Shown: positions 54,401 through 60,753, counted from the first letter of the stretch. The stretch is 64,000 bases of DNA from Patiria pectinifera (GCA_029964075.1 CM057148.1:29629916-29693915), one strand, 5' to 3'. Program-made: numbers and translations. Notes: generated from the sequence alone by a model not told the origin.

Positions 54401-55818
54401 TTCCCATTTTTCTAACATTTTGTATACCTGGTGGTTACCTTTTGTAGAGCACATACTTGTAAGCCTCAGTTATCTATAAATTCAGAGTATTTCCTGGATC
54501 CTACAAACTCCAACTTGTGTCGACTCTTGCATTATGTCACCGTTATACTCTTCACCTCAAACCTGCTATTTAAGAATATCTAACATCTACCATTGGTAGA
54601 TAAATAAATACCTAGTTTACCCGTTCCTTGTTTTGAGAGCTCGTCACGTGGATGGTTTTAAACGGTTGATGAAACAACGGCTGGCTGGTTTAAACAGTAT
54701 TAAACAAGTACCTTTAAAACCAGCTTGGGCCTGGTCGCCGATAATGTCTCTCACCTTCAGCTGGGGCCATTATCGGCGTCCAGACCCCTAGCCGGTTTTA
54801 AACGTGCTTATTAAAACATATTTTATCCCTTATTTTCAGTATATCTCCTGCCTATGTTCAGAATACCATGTACTTTGCAGCTCCCATCTCTGTCCACACT
54901 AAATGTTACAACTGTGTGACATTTTCAGAAGGAATTTCCTGCTGTAAAATGTTTCCCTCATTTTTTGCTTGCGCATATGTTCCCTCTATATGCTTGTTAG
55001 CTCGGAAAGATCAAGATAACTTGAGCAATACCAGAAACTGGAGACTTTTTGGGGGGGCCTACATGTAAGATGTAACGTTTGTCACATGAACAGACAATTT
55101 TCTTTCCCAACCCATAACTCAAAGCATGATGACCAAAATGCAGTAATTGTTCTCAGCAAGATTTTATAGATTTGTGTTGAAATATATTGACAAAATGTCA
55201 ATACCAGCCAGTATCACGTTTGTCACTACATGGACAGACACTGTGACAGCTGAACTAGCTTGAAAATTTAGCAAATTTCTCATCTTTGAAATTGTTGCTG
55301 ACCATAATTCAACATGTCAAGTGTTTTTTTCTGTAATAACACCTCTTTTATATAACCTGAAGCAAAAAAATGTTTGCATGGTTATATGCACGTCCCTCCA
55401 GGACCCCCAAAAATGTGCTGATATATCATCAAATTTCTCATTTTTGAGTCAACCAACAACCAAATCCTTTGTGATTGTGTAAACTATCTCTCAACAATTG
55501 TACAGCTACTATTACCATCATTAAAGTGTATTTACTGAGTTTCAACACAATTTAAATGAGAGCTCATTGTGATGTTGTGCAGTTGTAAAATTTAGTGTGG
55601 ACTCTCCCATTATTAGAAAAAAAAAACAGCAATATAGACATCCTAATTGAAATGAAACGTCCACCAAAGATTCCCCTCGCAAACCACCACAATTGATTGG
55701 ATTTTGATGTTTGTCCTTTTTTTTTTATAGGTGTGAGTGCTACGACTACCTATTTGAGATTGCGTGTGCCATGATTCAGCTGGGGATGGACCCCAGCACC
55801 AAGCCCCTGGAGCACTGA
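21394..55818 (+). CDS. APIP: APIP: methylthioribulose-1-phosphate dehydratase, with two alternative last exons
   Basis: A class II aldolase-fold, zinc-dependent enzyme that dehydrates 5-methylthioribulose 1-phosphate in cytosolic methionine salvage; the human protein also restrains apoptosis. Exons: 21394-21414, 23630-23724, 25630-25678, 28028-28145, 29260-29395, 41282-41342, 45222-45328, then 8a 51530-51635 or 8b 55731-55818. The sum is 693 nt (230 residues) with 8a and 675 nt (224 residues) with 8b; human APIP has 242. Zinc ligands His101, His103 (IHSHSK) and His181 ([10 protein letters not shown]), catalytic Glu125 (THIEM) and conserved Cys83 ([10 protein letters not shown]) are present at the human spacing. 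Intron 1 has a GC donor; the other introns are GT-AG. Intron 5 is 11.9 kb. Exons and phases are read directly; the function follows from the family. Confidence 0.95.
21477..21646. mobile_element. Foldback family P copy 1 with 9-bp duplication
   Basis: Flanked by ATTATTTTA (21468-21476 and 21647-21655), an exact 9-bp target duplication. Begins AGTAAGATTTGAGGC. The ends carry aataatgaaagg / cctttcattattt, and the interior carries a gaatggttctt/aagaaccatt-type hairpin. In APIP intron 1, 62 bp from the GC donor. Confidence 0.8.
21753..23055 (+). mobile_element. tRNA-derived SINE family S, copy 2, split by an insertion
   Basis: SINE body 21753-21965 and 22799-23055 with B box GAGTTCGAATCC (21852-21863). 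The two parts rejoin exactly as in copy 1 (gcag-a|gtattactttttc). In APIP intron 1. Confidence 0.82.
21966..22798. mobile_element. Hairpin element family E copy 1, with CCAAT and CACGTG boxes
   Basis: 833 bp inserted in a SINE. Left part: ATTGGTCGAGA (21999) and TCACGTGG (22015). The right end is a hairpin with arms of about 76 bp (22631-22707 and about 22718-22795; gggaataacagtgtgagg / cctcacactgttattccc). No coding frame. Possible 3-bp TTA target duplication. Confidence 0.78.
23056..23255. mobile_element. Foldback family P copy 3 (rearranged)
   Basis: Carries aataatgaaaggtttgcgg and its complement at the ends, with two inner hairpins of ggttctgaaaagaaccatt type. The right border again reads ATTATTTTA as at 21647, suggesting local duplication rather than an independent insertion. 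In APIP intron 1. Confidence 0.7.
23630..23724 (+). CDS. APIP: APIP exon 2
   Basis: Encodes residues 8-38, [20 protein letters not shown] then [11 protein letters not shown], aligning with human [20 protein letters not shown] and TGTGGGISLK. The TGTGGS loop is the phosphate-binding region of class II aldolase folds. Acceptor ggtaaag, donor GG|GTACGT. Confidence 0.96.
25630..25678 (+). CDS. APIP: APIP exon 3
   Basis: Encodes [16 protein letters not shown] (residues 40-55), almost identical to human [16 protein letters not shown]. Acceptor atattacag, donor CAG|GTAGGC. It is the shortest internal coding exon. Confidence 0.96.
26305..26693. mobile_element. PIF/Harbinger-like MITE, copy 1
   Basis: 389 bp flanked by TAA (26302-26304 and 26694-26696). 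Ends GGCC...AAGTCTCCGGTTTCTGGTATG-type inverted repeat, the first 25 bp or so. A 3-bp TWA duplication and GGCC ends fit PIF/Harbinger MITEs. In APIP intron 3. Copy 2 is at 49418-49782; a lone right end lies at about 55029-55060. Confidence 0.82.
27130..27890 (-). mobile_element. 5'-truncated LINE, L2/CR1 type, 3' end of reverse-transcriptase ORF
   Basis: The minus strand is open from about 27870 to 27271 and encodes the C-terminal part of an L2/CR1-clade ORF2: [48 protein letters not shown] and [15 protein letters not shown]. The element ends in (AAT)n on the minus strand (27137-27160). It lacks the reverse-transcriptase core and endonuclease. The intact frame suggests a fairly recent insertion. 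In APIP intron 3. Confidence 0.9.
28028..28145 (+). CDS. APIP: APIP exon 4
   Basis: Encodes residues 56-94: [20 protein letters not shown], then [19 protein letters not shown] with the conserved Cys83. Acceptor gttgatag, donor AGAA|GTAAGT; one base of Asn95 is left over. Confidence 0.97.
28275..28940 (-). mobile_element. Hairpin element family E copy 2, interrupted by a MITE
   Basis: Left arm aagggaatgaatgtgtgcttgg..tttaaacactatgtttaa and right part ..ggtaattgtccacatccag..gtcttaaacac match 40738-41085. The match is interrupted at TTTAA by family A copy 2 (28321-28815). In APIP intron 4. Confidence 0.7.
28321..28815 (-). mobile_element. TTAA-flanked MITE, family A copy 2, nested
   Basis: 495 bp in reverse orientation to copy 1, flanked by TTAA (28317-28320 and 28816-28819). 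Ends AGACATAGTCCATCATTTG and CAAATGATGGACTCCGGCT. The uninterrupted site survives at 40961-40970 (atgtttaagacc), proving TTAA duplication. Confidence 0.88.
29260..29395 (+). CDS. APIP: APIP exon 5: HxH zinc site and catalytic Glu
   Basis: Encodes residues 95-139: [20 protein letters not shown] holds zinc ligands His101 and His103, and [12 protein letters not shown] holds catalytic Glu125, 22 residues on as in human. Acceptor attctccag, donor CG|GTAAGT. The following intron is 11.9 kb. Confidence 0.97.
29529..30263 (+). mobile_element. TTAA-type MITE, family B copy 3, carrying a SINE
   Basis: Ends AGGGAAGATACAACATTTGC and ..GTACATTCCCT with TTAG/TTAA flanks. Relative to copies 1 and 4 it holds an extra segment of about 330 bp (29663-29997) with a tRNA-like head. 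Starts 133 bp after APIP exon 5. Confidence 0.78.
29663..29997 (-). mobile_element. tRNA-derived SINE (minus) nested in family B MITE
   Basis: Minus-strand head reads GGGTGGCTTGTGCATAAAGC (A-box region) with B box GGTTCGAATCC (29924-29934). The body is GC-rich with ccggagggcccgg. The insertion is defined by comparison with other family B copies. Confidence 0.75.
30264..32073. other. APIP intron 5, first unassigned stretch
   Basis: No exon, RNA gene or intact element recognised. A local duplication of TTTCAGCT-rich words occurs near 31390-31540. Open frames here are short and overlap on both strands. Confidence 0.45.
32074..32252. repeat. Foldback of CATAGGTCCGA/CATAAGTCC words
   Basis: The left half reads cataagtccaacgtctcatag; the right half reads gaggcgtcggacctatgagg, its approximate inverse. 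Related in design to the AGTCCGAAGG foldbacks at 38735 and 44418, but a different sequence. Confidence 0.65.
32253..34689. other. APIP intron 5, second unassigned stretch
   Basis: Contains many ACATGTAC palindromes, a minus-strand fragment of the ggcgtggggttc module (32935-33000) and no recognisable gene. The longest frame (minus, 32766-33164) overlaps that repeat and shows no family motif. Confidence 0.45.
34690..34980 (+). repeat. Dispersed repeat family H, copy 2
   Basis: Opposite orientation to 14335-14625; shares ctcccagcctacataaagca and TTGACTG words. In APIP intron 5. Confidence 0.55.
35166..35341. repeat. Near-perfect hairpin, 79-bp arms
   Basis: Arms 35166-35244 and 35263-35341 match at 77 of 79 positions, the outer 65 without a mismatch; the loop is 18 nt. 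Outer arm begins aatacgggcgattcccaata. A degenerate fragment of one arm recurs at about 43636-43675. In APIP intron 5. No coding capacity; probably a palindromic MITE. Confidence 0.93.
36500..37346. repeat. Cluster of poly-G/poly-C elements
   Basis: Homopolymer tracts of 8-20 G or C adjoin the word CTTCTCAAAAGTGGGG or its complement here (36525-36575, 37035-37130, 37310-37350), as also near 2185-2212. The tracts are therefore parts of one dispersed repeat, not independent slippage. In APIP intron 5. Confidence 0.6.
37625..38233 (+). mobile_element. TTAA-flanked MITE, family D copy 2
   Basis: 609 bp between TTAA at 37621-37624 and 38234-38237. Ends AAGGACCATG and CATGGACCAT. Related copies: 196-705, about 47330-47850 (minus) and 49242-49981. 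In APIP intron 5. Confidence 0.82.
38735..39020 (+). repeat. Half of an AGTCCGAAGGTTC foldback
   Basis: Imperfect tandem copies of (g)gttcgatagtccgaa in one orientation only, preceded by gggggccgtcaaaaggtccg. Closely related to the left arm of the element at 44418-45072; the inverted arm is missing. In APIP intron 5. Confidence 0.8.
39021..40737. other. APIP intron 5, third unassigned stretch
   Basis: Holds a (CAGT)n microsatellite (39040-39056), a probable SINE head fragment with ggttggcgtagcggtac (39912-39965), poly-C tracts (39987-40022) and no gene-like frame. Confidence 0.45.
40738..41085 (+). mobile_element. Hairpin element family E copy 3
   Basis: CTATTGGTCGAG (CCAAT box, 40754) and GTCACGTGGC (E box, 40771) near the left end. 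Right end hairpin with arms of about 50 bp (gaatgggaataaatgtgtgc ... acacattccctta). 197 bp before APIP exon 6; preserves the empty TTAA site used by the nested MITE at 28321. Confidence 0.75.
41282..41342 (+). CDS. APIP: APIP exon 6
   Basis: Encodes [20 protein letters not shown] (residues 141-160), aligning with human YDDMLVVPIIENTPEEKDLK. Acceptor tatctttag, donor AAA|GTGAGT. Confidence 0.96.
41856..42370 (+). mobile_element. TTAA-type MITE, family A copy 3 (old)
   Basis: TTAA at 41852-41855, then gtagagttggtcatttgcag. The body matches copies 1 and 2 (ctatccaaaaagtaac, gagatcctagaat, cctcatcaggttag, cttttgttgcttcaaa) but is more diverged, and the right end is lost near 42370. In APIP intron 6. 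Confidence 0.75.
42371..43244. other. APIP intron 6, unassigned stretch
   Basis: No exon or element recognised; several ACATGTAC and GTACCGGTAC-type words. Short frames only. Confidence 0.45.
43245..43413. repeat. Foldback hairpin, about 65-bp arms
   Basis: gatcgttagaggtgccaaat (43248 on) pairs with ..atttagcgcctctaacgatt (to about 43410), and aggcaactg pairs with cagttgcct near the centre. Arms are imperfect. In APIP intron 6. Confidence 0.75.
44418..45072. mobile_element. FB-like foldback element with tandem-repeat arms and 9-bp duplication
   Basis: 655 bp flanked by exact GTTGTAACC (44409-44417 and 45073-45081). The left arm is imperfect tandem gttcgatagtccgaa units; the right arm is the same units inverted (ttcggactatcgaacc), switching near 44745. 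Ends GGTGTCCGCCCGATAGTCCG and ..CGGACTATCGGACTGTAACC. Architecture and duplication length match Drosophila FB (MULE-related) elements. In APIP intron 6, 149 bp before exon 7. No transposase. Confidence 0.88.
45222..45328 (+). CDS. APIP: APIP exon 7: third zinc histidine
   Basis: Encodes residues 161-195: [20 protein letters not shown] then [13 protein letters not shown]. His181 is the third zinc ligand, 78 residues after His103 as in human. Donor AT|GTAAGT splits the Met196 codon; either terminal exon supplies the final G. Confidence 0.97.
45848..46352 (+). mobile_element. TTAA-flanked MITE, family B copy 4
   Basis: 505 bp flanked by TTAA (45844-45847 and 46353-46356). Ends AGGGAAAATACAACATTTGC and ..GATGTATATTCCCT. 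In the APIP intron after exon 7. Confidence 0.87.
46353..47329. other. APIP intron 7, unassigned stretch
   Basis: No coding exon or complete repeat recognised. The plus-strand frame at 46752-46973 has no motif and no exon-like borders. Confidence 0.4.
47330..47850 (-). mobile_element. TTAA-type MITE, family D copy 3 (minus)
   Basis: Reverse orientation of blocks seen at 37625-38233 (gcacttctttaaacatttaa, gatgtcataatcaggaaga, ccttgaaaatggcaaaac). Ends are not well defined. In APIP intron 7. Confidence 0.6.
47878..48109. mobile_element. Foldback family P copy 2 with exact 9-bp duplication
   Basis: 232 bp flanked by TCAACAATA (47869-47877 and 48110-48118). Begins AGTAAGATTTGAGGC and ends ..CATTACTTACT. 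Arms gaaaggtttgcggaaacac / gtgtttccgcaaacctttc. The loop contains gaagacggtcacagcatact. In APIP intron 7. Confidence 0.85.
49242..49981 (+). mobile_element. TTAA-type MITE, family D copy 4, carrying a Harbinger-like MITE
   Basis: TTAA at 49238-49241, ends AGGGCCCATG and CATGGACCCT with TTAT on the right. The interior is interrupted by 49418-49782. In APIP intron 7. Confidence 0.78.
49418..49782. mobile_element. PIF/Harbinger-like MITE, copy 2 (nested)
   Basis: 365 bp flanked by TAA (49415-49417 and 49783-49785) with GGCC ends and AAGTCTCCGGTTTCTGGTAT inverted repeats. High similarity to 26305-26693 implies recent spread. The host copy is family D, so this family moved later. Confidence 0.85.
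50490..50765 (-). repeat. Dispersed repeat family G, copy 2
   Basis: Reverse orientation of 12665-12955 (gtgcaacaaggtcg, caaagttgtatctcacgcaa, atgtccattgactttga). In APIP intron 7. Confidence 0.6.
50968..51180 (+). repeat. TGACTCAC-type minisatellite with embedded poly-C
   Basis: Imperfect tandem ctgactcact/cacttgactcactgactc units, interrupted by a C-tract at about 51096-51114. TGACTCA repeats are AP-1 consensus words. In APIP intron 7, 350 bp before exon 8a. Confidence 0.85.
51530..51635 (+). CDS. APIP: APIP terminal exon 8a (ancestral-like)
   Basis: Acceptor gtatgtag, then G completing Met196, then [34 protein letters not shown] and TGA at 51633-51635. It resembles human [20 protein letters not shown]...ENGIV through to the C-terminus, including the NHGI/NGI tail. 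The nearest AATAAA found is at 52356-52361, inside a MITE. Confidence 0.93.
52142..52617. mobile_element. TTAA-flanked MITE, family C
   Basis: 476 bp between TTAA at 52138-52141 and 52618-52621. Ends AGAGATTGTGGAATGCT and AGCATTCCACAACCTCT. The centre has a 21-bp-arm palindrome (gacgtaataaacaggactc). Inserted in another repeat whose parts (gttgagattgaagtctgac; cacagacacatagaaggaat; aagccagggggataaaa) resemble 13535-13655. Confidence 0.85.
52915..53445 (+). mobile_element. Repeat family F copy 2, carrying a short hAT-like insert
   Basis: Same family as 11515-12205 (aaaccctgccaaacgcagca .. gcgtctggcagggttaggat). Contains the insert 52987-53167 and a partial duplication of its own gcttgtctaattgacaagcc segment. 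Confidence 0.7.
52987..53167. mobile_element. Short hAT-like MITE, CAGTGGTGTAGCC ends
   Basis: Begins CAGTGGTGTAGCCAGG and ends GTTATGCAACTG; flanks cttgacta / cttgtcta form an 8-bp duplication with one mismatch. A second end-like ggctacgccactg plus cttgtcta follows at 53210-53230, so the site was hit twice or partly duplicated. Confidence 0.65.
53860..54272 (+). repeat. 24-bp-type minisatellite CCATTCCCAAAACACTTCCT
   Basis: Many imperfect copies of ccattcccaaaacacttcct plus gcct. Because the unit is a multiple of three it stays open in more than one frame, giving a spurious Pro/Phe/His-rich frame at 53950-54447. Between APIP exons 8a and 8b. Confidence 0.9.
54603..54833 (+). mobile_element. 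Hairpin element family E copy 4
   Basis: Left part ataaatacctagtttaccc and CGTCACGTGG (54642); right hairpin ggtcgccgataatg / cattatcggcg; ends ttttatccctta. More diverged than the other copies; the CCAAT word is not clear. Between APIP exons 8a and 8b. Confidence 0.65.
55731..55818 (+). CDS. APIP: APIP alternative terminal exon 8b
   Basis: Acceptor with a strong polypyrimidine tract (tttttttatag), then G completing Met196, then [28 protein letters not shown] and TGA at 55816-55818. It is open, in phase and homologous to 8a (15 of the first 25 residues identical), but lacks the NHGI tail. It is a diverged duplicate of the last exon, so use is expected to be mutually exclusive with 8a or tissue-specific. 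It could instead be a decaying copy, but it has no stop or splice-site damage. Confidence 0.85.
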
Positions 55819-56143
55819 TGGCGGCCTGACGGAAACCATCTGTTTCTCTCCGATGAATTACGCACAATCTACAGTACTCTAGGCTAAAACAATCAAAGGA
55901 AATCAGAAACGACGATGGGTGGCAATTGCAGTGTCCGAGCTTCATCTGAGGCATGCAATAACTCACCCTGAATCTTGATAGCTATATTTTATATTTAAAA
56001 AAATCATTTTTGTCCTTAGAAGAGACAGATATAAATTAAAAAGTACTTCCTTGAGAACGTTAGTGTCTTATTTCAAAGGAGGAAAACTAGGGACCAGAGA
56101 GTTTAGATTGAAAATCACTCTATTTGTAAATTAAAACACGATA

Positions 56144-56276
56144 TGTTTACTGGCTATAAAACTGGTATCATCTGAAAGCGTAATCTCTGTGCTTTTCAAT
56201 GATACCGTGTTTAGGTATCATTGAAAAGCATAGAGATTACGCTTTCAGATGATACCGTTTTTATAGCCAGTAAACA
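56144..56276. repeat. Near-perfect hairpin 326 bp after the 8b stop
   Basis: Arms 56144-56206 and 56214-56276 match at 60 of 63 positions with a 7-nt loop (outer end tgtttactggctataaaac). If transcripts ending in 8b run this far, it would be a long double-stranded hairpin in their 3' UTR. No AATAAA is seen between the stop and the hairpin; ATTAAA occurs near 56035 and 56129. Confidence 0.93.
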
Positions 56277-56379
56277 TTTAGTCTGTCCATACTGGTTCTT
56301 CAAAATTGGTTTTCCTTTTTATTGAAACACCCTGTATAGTGAATTTCCGCTGTTTCTAAATATGAGAGTACGTTTATTA

Positions 56380-56600
56380 TCTCCGCCAAGGAGGTTTCGT
56401 TTTCATCAGATTTGGTTAGTTTGTTGGTTGGTAGGTTTGTCTGTTAACAAGATAACTCAAAAAGTTATGGACGGATTTGCATGAAAACATTTTCTAGGGG
56501 TACATGTACAAATGGATTAGACTTTGGAAGTGATCGGGATCTGTATCTGGGTCCAGGATATTTTAAAGGATTCGTCACCATTTATGCGAGTATTTTTTTC
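56380..56600 (+). repeat. Widespread CTCCGCCAAGGAGG-type repeat
   Basis: Reads tctccgccaaggaggtttcg, then aagttatggacggatttgca and gggtccaggatattttaaag. This arrangement is familiar from dispersed repeats in many animal genomes. Class not assigned here. Confidence 0.5.
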
Positions 56601-59227
56601 GGTGTACTGATGACACTATGACGGAGAATTGTTTTGCCTTTGCGCAGATTTGCGCTCTCAGAGTACTTTTAGCTAGTGCATTGTTATTGTTATAAAAGGG
56701 TAAAATTAAAAGGTAGAATTTCCAACCATGTCGTACATTTCAAACAAAATGTTGGTAATTTTTTTTCTGATTTGGTTGTACTTCACAATTGTTGTAGCGA
56801 AATTGTTCATTTGATGTTTGTTTCAATTTAATGGATATGAACGTGGTGAAAAAAAACCGAACCAACCTTTGAATATGATAATCAACAAATTGCCTATATT
56901 ATATTTTATTGTGTGCTTCCGGAGGCTTTCTTGCATGATTCATTTGTTTCATATATGTTATGGCTTTGATGCCGCTGGCATTGGGCAAGCTACAAATTGC
57001 CGGATTGTTTTTTAATATTTATTTTGCAGTATTGCATCCTTTGTGATTTTTGTTTCAATCCAAAGTATCGGCGATACATTGCAATAGTTAAGCAGGGATG
57101 ATATCTCTTAGAGAAATATACCATATGCATTTTGCATACCTAGGGTTTTTGTTGTTCGATTTGTAACGAAATACTAAATAACAAAGTCTTCCAGAACCTA
57201 TCTAGCCTTCTAAGTGGGATACTGTGCAGTAAGTGTACTGCAGTTTATCATATTTTTAGCGATTTTCTGCACCGATTAATCAAGTTAAAGTATCAAATTA
57301 CTTGTACGGTAGGAGGTTTTTTTTAGTAGGTTTAGTTTTGTAAGATTGTACATCAAATTTTATCTTCGGTGCTAATTATGAATACATTGAATACATTTAC
57401 CTTTCGACCGACACCGCTTTTTCATCTTATCTCATATTTCGTCGTGTGTTTTATTAGAGCCCAAAATGTAACTTCAGAATGTCTTTCTCTTTTAATACAC
57501 CAATTAGGGGCAACTCAAATTTTCTTTTACTTCAACAGAAAGCCACAAATGTATTATACACATACACTTATACATCACTCCCTTTTTATCGAAGTCTCGT
57601 TGAGATTTTCAATTTGGATAAAAACATGGGGAAGGATGTAGTATTCAGACGCCACTTCAGCGTGTACAGAGTCTATATAGAGAGTCAGTATTTCCTAAGT
57701 TTTTCTTTAAAAAAATTGAAATGTCCCATGTTCGTGTCTTTTCAACATTTTTGCAATGCCTGACCGATATTAAGATGATACATGAAGAAAAACAAACGCG
57801 GCGTCAGGTTGCAGCGTTCTTCCTAAAACACATTTTTTTCCTAAGCATATTTTTATAAGTTCATACTATCTTGCCAGAAATATTACTATCGAGGTTTCCA
57901 CTTAGCTTCGTTGCAGTCAGTTGAACGTGTGTTGTCTCTTACTGCGATATGCTACATAATACGAAAACCAACAAGATTGTGTTTGTGCCGAAACTTTAAA
58001 TGGTTTGAATTCCCAATTTAACTTTGTTTTCGAAATACACAGGAGTGCATGTGCCTCTATTAACGGTGTAAATCCATACATACTGAAATGTGTATCCTTG
58101 TAGAGTCATTTCTTTGTTCTTGTGTTTTAAAATTTTCGAGTTTGAAGGTGTACTTTGTAAATGCTCCAATTTTGATCCAGAATTAATTTCCCGGGATGAA
58201 ATTCGGACTTAATATATCTTACATAAAATACTTCAATTCGCGACGAATCAACACACGTATACAATCTTTTGTTCCCTATTGTATACATGTCTCCAGAGGG
58301 TACCGTGTACCAGATCTGGAGGTGGGGTTGTTGAGGATGTACACACGCAAACATTTTAAACGGGTTGGGGTCAATGGATCATTGCTCCTCCTGGAATGAG
58401 CAAAGCTGAGACCAGACTAACACTGTATGTTTCCCCATAGTCTATATTTGTCAAGTTGCACGTGTTCGCGGGCAATGATGTTACGCGATATTATTTTGAT
58501 ACCAAATCTCTTTGTCATTCCTGCAAGTTGATAGCTATTTGTTGTAGCTTAGCATGTATCATGTCACTTCGCAGGCGAGATAACCTCTAGCACTACACCC
58601 TCGAGCTACACGTATAAACACGAGGTTGCTGACTGAGAAGGCAGTGCCCGGCAAATTGGATCATCTAGCACGAGTCTTCTCACTTATGCCTATAGCTTCG
58701 CGTTTCTGTAGTTGCAATGTGCATAAATAATGTTTTGTATTGTAAACTATTTCTTTCGACCGCCGTTTTGTAACTCCGTCATTCTCTTTTTTTTCTGCGA
58801 TCCTGGATTCTTATTATTGCAAAACATTGGATAACGTTCGTGCATGTTTGCCCTTCTTATTTTCCTTTTTGTTTTACTATAATAGCCTATGTTCAATTTT
58901 CTATGTCAAAAATGATTTTTTTGGCGGCAGTTTTGAAAAACGGCCGCCATGGAAATAGAAGGCTTTTGCGGTGGCTCCACTTCTGAAAATATTACCTTAG
59001 TCATGGACCGTTGCTAATCTGTTCTTAAATGCATGTTTGTAAGAAAAAAAAACAACCCAAAACTTCTTTGCCATTTTGACTGATCACCAACCGATAATGT
59101 CAGTTGTAACATGTTTGTGTTGCTTTGTGGTACGCATGGGTAGTTACTTCGAACTTTCATTGCCATTGAATTTAAATAAGAGGGAGCACCGTTCATACAG
59201 TTCCAAAATAAACCTGGGTTCCTACTT
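56601..59227. other. Downstream of APIP, no gene recognised
   Basis: AT-rich; no exon, tRNA or complete repeat could be supported. The longest frames (57369-57763, plus) overlap in two frames, start at non-conserved points and show no family motif. Confidence 0.5.
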
Positions 59228-59235
59228 TAACAATA

Positions 59236-59731
59236 AGAAGTAGTGCTGAGCGAGTAACCCGAGTACCTGAGTACTCGCAAGTAGTTACTCGTTCTGTTTG
59301 TGGCTTTGCATCTACTCGAGTACTCGTCCTGGCGTGGCACGAGTAGAAGTAGGTACTCACGAATATCAATTTTGTTTTACAAGTGCTGACTTCAAAAAAA
59401 GTAACCACTTTGCGGATTCTGTGCCAAACTTGTCTTTTGACTTAGTGCTTCCCCCGAAATAAAGGAATCACTACCTCCATCTGTTTCCTTGGGATTCCAC
59501 TAGCTCTCTTAACAAATACATGTTCAAGTAAAATGAGCCAATGTTTTGCATAGTAAGGATCAGTGCTGAAAAAATGTGGTGTGTCTTCCATGCTGTTTAT
59601 TCGTACCTCTTTCTTAGTAATGTTAATGGCATATTTCTGTATTCGTGGGAATTTACTTAACTACTCACGACTACTCGCGAGTAATTTCTCTGTGAGTACT
59701 CGAGTAGGAAAATCCACTACTCGCCCAGGCC
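59236..59731. mobile_element. hAT-like MITE rich in GAGTACTCG, copy B
   Basis: Ends ..GCTGAGCGAGTA and TACTCGCCCAGGC; flanking TAACAAT (59228-59234 and 59732-59738) supports a duplication of 7-8 bp. Interior is rich in ACTCGAGTACTCG words, as in copy A at 7469-7843. Confidence 0.78.
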
Positions 59732-59771
59732 TAACAATCAGGCCTACATTATTTTATCAGCGTGTTTTTCA

Positions 59772-60753
59772 CAGACTCGACTCGGGACTGAGACCGACGG
59801 AGTCCTCCTTTTCGGACTTTTTTGAGACTCAGACTTTGGACTCGATCCTTTGCTCAAGGACTCGGACTCCAGGACTCAGACTCGGACCACTCGACTCGGC
59901 CTCTTCAGTCAGCAACGAGTCCGGTCGGCAAAGGAGTCTTGCAAAAATTTTTTATTTCTTTTTTTTTGTCTTTTATTTTGATTATTTTTTTTGCTGTGGG
60001 ACTGCTTTCCCCGCCATCGCCGCCAATGCCGCAATGATTGCCAATTGATCAATGATCAATTGATTCATTCAACCTAACCAAGCAAACCACAACAATCCGA
60101 TTCATCAGTTAATTGTTTGATGTTTGATGTTTTTTGTTCAATATCAAACATGGTTGACACACAATGACAATGACAAAGAGCTATCAGTCGCATGCCGCCA
60201 TAACGCCTCAGCGCATGGAATCATCATACTTACGTGGCGCATTGTGGGTGCTTTTTTACAATTAATTGCAACGCCCAAACGTGCGCAATACGTATGCATT
60301 GTTACTTCACAAGGGTGTTTGGTTTGGTTGGGCGAAAAAAACCCAAAAAAATCTCAATGAATCTCGCTGCTTTACACACACACACAAATATTAATCATAA
60401 TCGCGTGTGTTGTGTGTTGTGTTTGTGTTGAACTGCATGACTGTTGACTGTTGTTTCAGCTTTTTTTTTTAGTTTTTACTTCAAATTTTTTATTTGTTTA
60501 TTAATTTAATTAAATTAATTTTAACTTATCAGCAGCAGTGCCAAATATGCCACCACATCCGAATTTTAATCAGTTTGGCTTCAAAGATCATCATGAGTAA
60601 TAGTATTGGTGAACCGCGACTTGAATTTGATACATAAGGACTCGGACTCGGACTCGGACATCAAAAAATGACAAGGACTCGGACTCGGACTCGAGTCCTT
60701 TGCTCAAGGACTCGGATGAGGATGAGGATGAGGAGGACTCGGCTACAACACTG
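59772..60753. mobile_element. hAT-like element with GGACTCGGACTC subterminal repeats
   Basis: 982 bp flanked by an exact 8-bp duplication, GTTTTTCA (59764-59771 and 60754-60761). Begins CAGACTCGACTC and ends GGCTACAACACTG. Both subterminal regions consist of GGACTCGGACTC-type words. The middle is AT-rich without a transposase frame. Confidence 0.85.

Noticed and set aside
53950-54447. 165-residue Pro/Phe/His-rich open frame
   Set aside because: It is the translation of a minisatellite whose unit is a multiple of three; two frames stay open together, and there is no start context or domain.
59563-60048. 161-residue plus-strand open frame
   Set aside because: It runs across the boundary of two hAT-like elements and their short-word arrays; no domain is visible.
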